Of a stretch of DNA of 64,000 nucleotides, positions 63,286 through 64,000 are shown one piece after another; within the stretch, counting starts at the first letter, position 1, and every line of letters begins with the position of its first letter. The notes below the pieces were generated by a model that saw nothing but the letters and a program-made list of their open reading frames with translations, was not told where the DNA came from and did not search any database. Both the position numbers and the translations under genes were made by a program. Source of the DNA: Bradyrhizobium diazoefficiens (GTDB taxonomy: Bacteria > Pseudomonadota > Alphaproteobacteria > Rhizobiales > Xanthobacteraceae); contig NZ_JAENXS010000001.1 in NCBI RefSeq assembly GCF_016612535.1, positions 124,001 through 188,000 on the forward strand, read 5' to 3'.

Positions 63286-64000
63286 CTACGGATTCGACGG
63301 CGTCAGGACCAGCGGCGGCTTCGGCCGGGGTCTTGCGGGCGGCGGGCCCGGGGCGGGTCTCACCTCGATCGGCGGCGGCAGGGGCGCGATCTGCTGGCTC
63401 GCAAGCGGCGGGCTCGGCGCCGCCGGGGCCGCAAGCGCCGGCTTCGGCGTCGGGGCGGCCTTTGGTTCAGCCCTGGGCTCAACCCTCGGCTTCGGCGGCG
63501 CGCGGCGCGGATCGCGGCCCGGCATCGGCACGTCGGTGAGCGCCGGCTCCCGCGCGGGCTCGGGCGAAACCAGTGTCGGCAGCGCGGCAGTCGCCGGCGG
63601 CGGCTCGCCGCGCTCGATGGCATCCAGCCTTCGCGTCTCGCGATCGATCGTGCGCACGGCAAGCCAGGATGACAGCGGCGTGAGATCGACGGTACGGTTC
63701 AGCTTGTCGGGGGGACCCGCCGCAAACAGCTGGATCTCCGGCGGCGCGCCGGAGAGGCCGGTCATGATTGGCGTCAGGCTGGCGCGGATGTCGGCCTGGT
63801 CGGCGGGAATGTCGTAACCACCGGAGACGATCGCGCGCGCGTTCTTCGCCTCCAGCGGGGTTGCGCCGACGCGCAGGCGGCCGTCGTGGATCGTGAACGC
63901 GATCTGCGCCGAAGGGACCGAAATGGGCCCCGCCGACAATGCGGGCTCGACCAGCTGGCGCAGCCGGTTGTCGTCGGAAACCTGGCCGCCGTCGCTGGCG
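63286..64000 (-). CDS. AsmA-family protein, C-terminal part (5'-truncated)
   Basis: The frame is open to the right edge of the window; 237 codons of the C-terminal end are visible. The segment LRQLVEPALSAGPISVPSAQIAF and TPLEAKNARAIVSGGYDIPA match the end of the large AsmA envelope proteins, which are thought to help move lipids between membranes. It closes with a ~100-residue Pro/Ala-rich tail (for example PPKPRVEPRAEPKAAPTP). An apparent start inside (63939, TTG) is only an internal codon. Confidence 0.7.
   Translation of the reverse strand, partial: ASDGGQVSDDNRLRQLVEPALSAGPISVPSAQIAFTIHDGRLRVGATPLEAKNARAIVSGGYDIPADQADIRASLTPIMTGLSGAPPEIQLFAAGPPDKLNRTVDLTPLSSWLAVRTIDRETRRLDAIERGEPPPATAALPTLVSPEPAREPALTDVPMPGRDPRRAPPKPRVEPRAEPKAAPTPKPALAAPAAPSPPLASQQIAPLPPPIEVRPAPGPPPARPRPKPPLVLTPSNP

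Noticed and set aside
63286..63939. Treating the AsmA-like frame as a complete 217-aa gene
   Set aside because: The frame continues to the window edge without a stop, and the putative start is an internal Leu codon.

Overview
The window is a stretch of high-GC chromosome from an alphaproteobacterium, most likely Bradyrhizobium or a close relative in the same family. The evidence is the uniformly high GC, a two-piece (circularly permuted) tmRNA gene next to an alpha-type sspB, the fumC/DUF4169/ribbon-helix-helix gene order, several slow-growing-rhizobium style small proteins, and dispersed palindromic elements of the kind common in these genomes. Most genes are core metabolism, transport and protein quality control. 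I see no prophage, CRISPR array, insertion sequence, rRNA or tRNA gene.

Layout. 1-2.3 kb: the 3' part of a Baeyer-Villiger monooxygenase fused to an esterase, then small hypothetical proteins. 2.4-8.2 kb: an RlpA-like lipoprotein, a BlaI/BlaR-like repressor-metallopeptidase pair with a candidate shared operator, and a malic enzyme. 8.5-16.5 kb: an MscS-like channel, a GNAT enzyme, and a livGFHM branched-chain permease set with ppk2 overlapping its end. 16.6-22.5 kb: an NMT1/taurine-type ABC importer with a NUDIX gene, and a divergent OpuC/EgtU-like importer. 22.5-29.4 kb: an ABC exporter with a NEW3-domain protein, a rhodanese, a membrane sulfatase-fold enzyme and an SDR. 29.9-36.2 kb: ilvC, exporters, a methyltransferase, ilvN, a remnant of threonine dehydratase, and ilvB behind a leader-peptide attenuator. 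36.2-44.1 kb: miaA and serB (divergent), degP, a DUF2065 gene, hflC, hflK, folA, an acetyltransferase and thyA. 44.3-48 kb: tctAB and a two-gene chromate transporter. 48-53.5 kb: permuted ssrA, sspB, fumC, two small conserved genes, feoA and feoB. 53.8-64 kb: a KaiC-like ATPase coupled to a hybrid histidine kinase, assorted enzymes, a MerR/alcohol-dehydrogenase divergent pair, a DUF2336 gene and the end of an AsmA-like gene.

How parts work together. ilvB and ilvN make acetolactate synthase and ilvC the next enzyme; the ilvB leader couples expression to charging with branched-chain amino acids. The tmRNA tags stalled nascent proteins and SspB delivers the tagged proteins to ClpXP; HflKC, DegP and RlpA act in envelope quality control. 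FolA and ThyA share the dTMP/folate cycle. FeoAB imports ferrous iron behind a palindrome that resembles an iron-response site.

Most distinctive items: the BlaR-like protein with a pVHL-like beta domain in place of a penicillin sensor, the operator shared between its repressor gene and a 55-aa gene, the kaiC/kinase pair with no kaiB nearby, the ilvB attenuator, the threonine dehydratase remnant beside a palindromic element, and a two-block dispersed repeat. All family assignments come from reading motifs; no database search was run.
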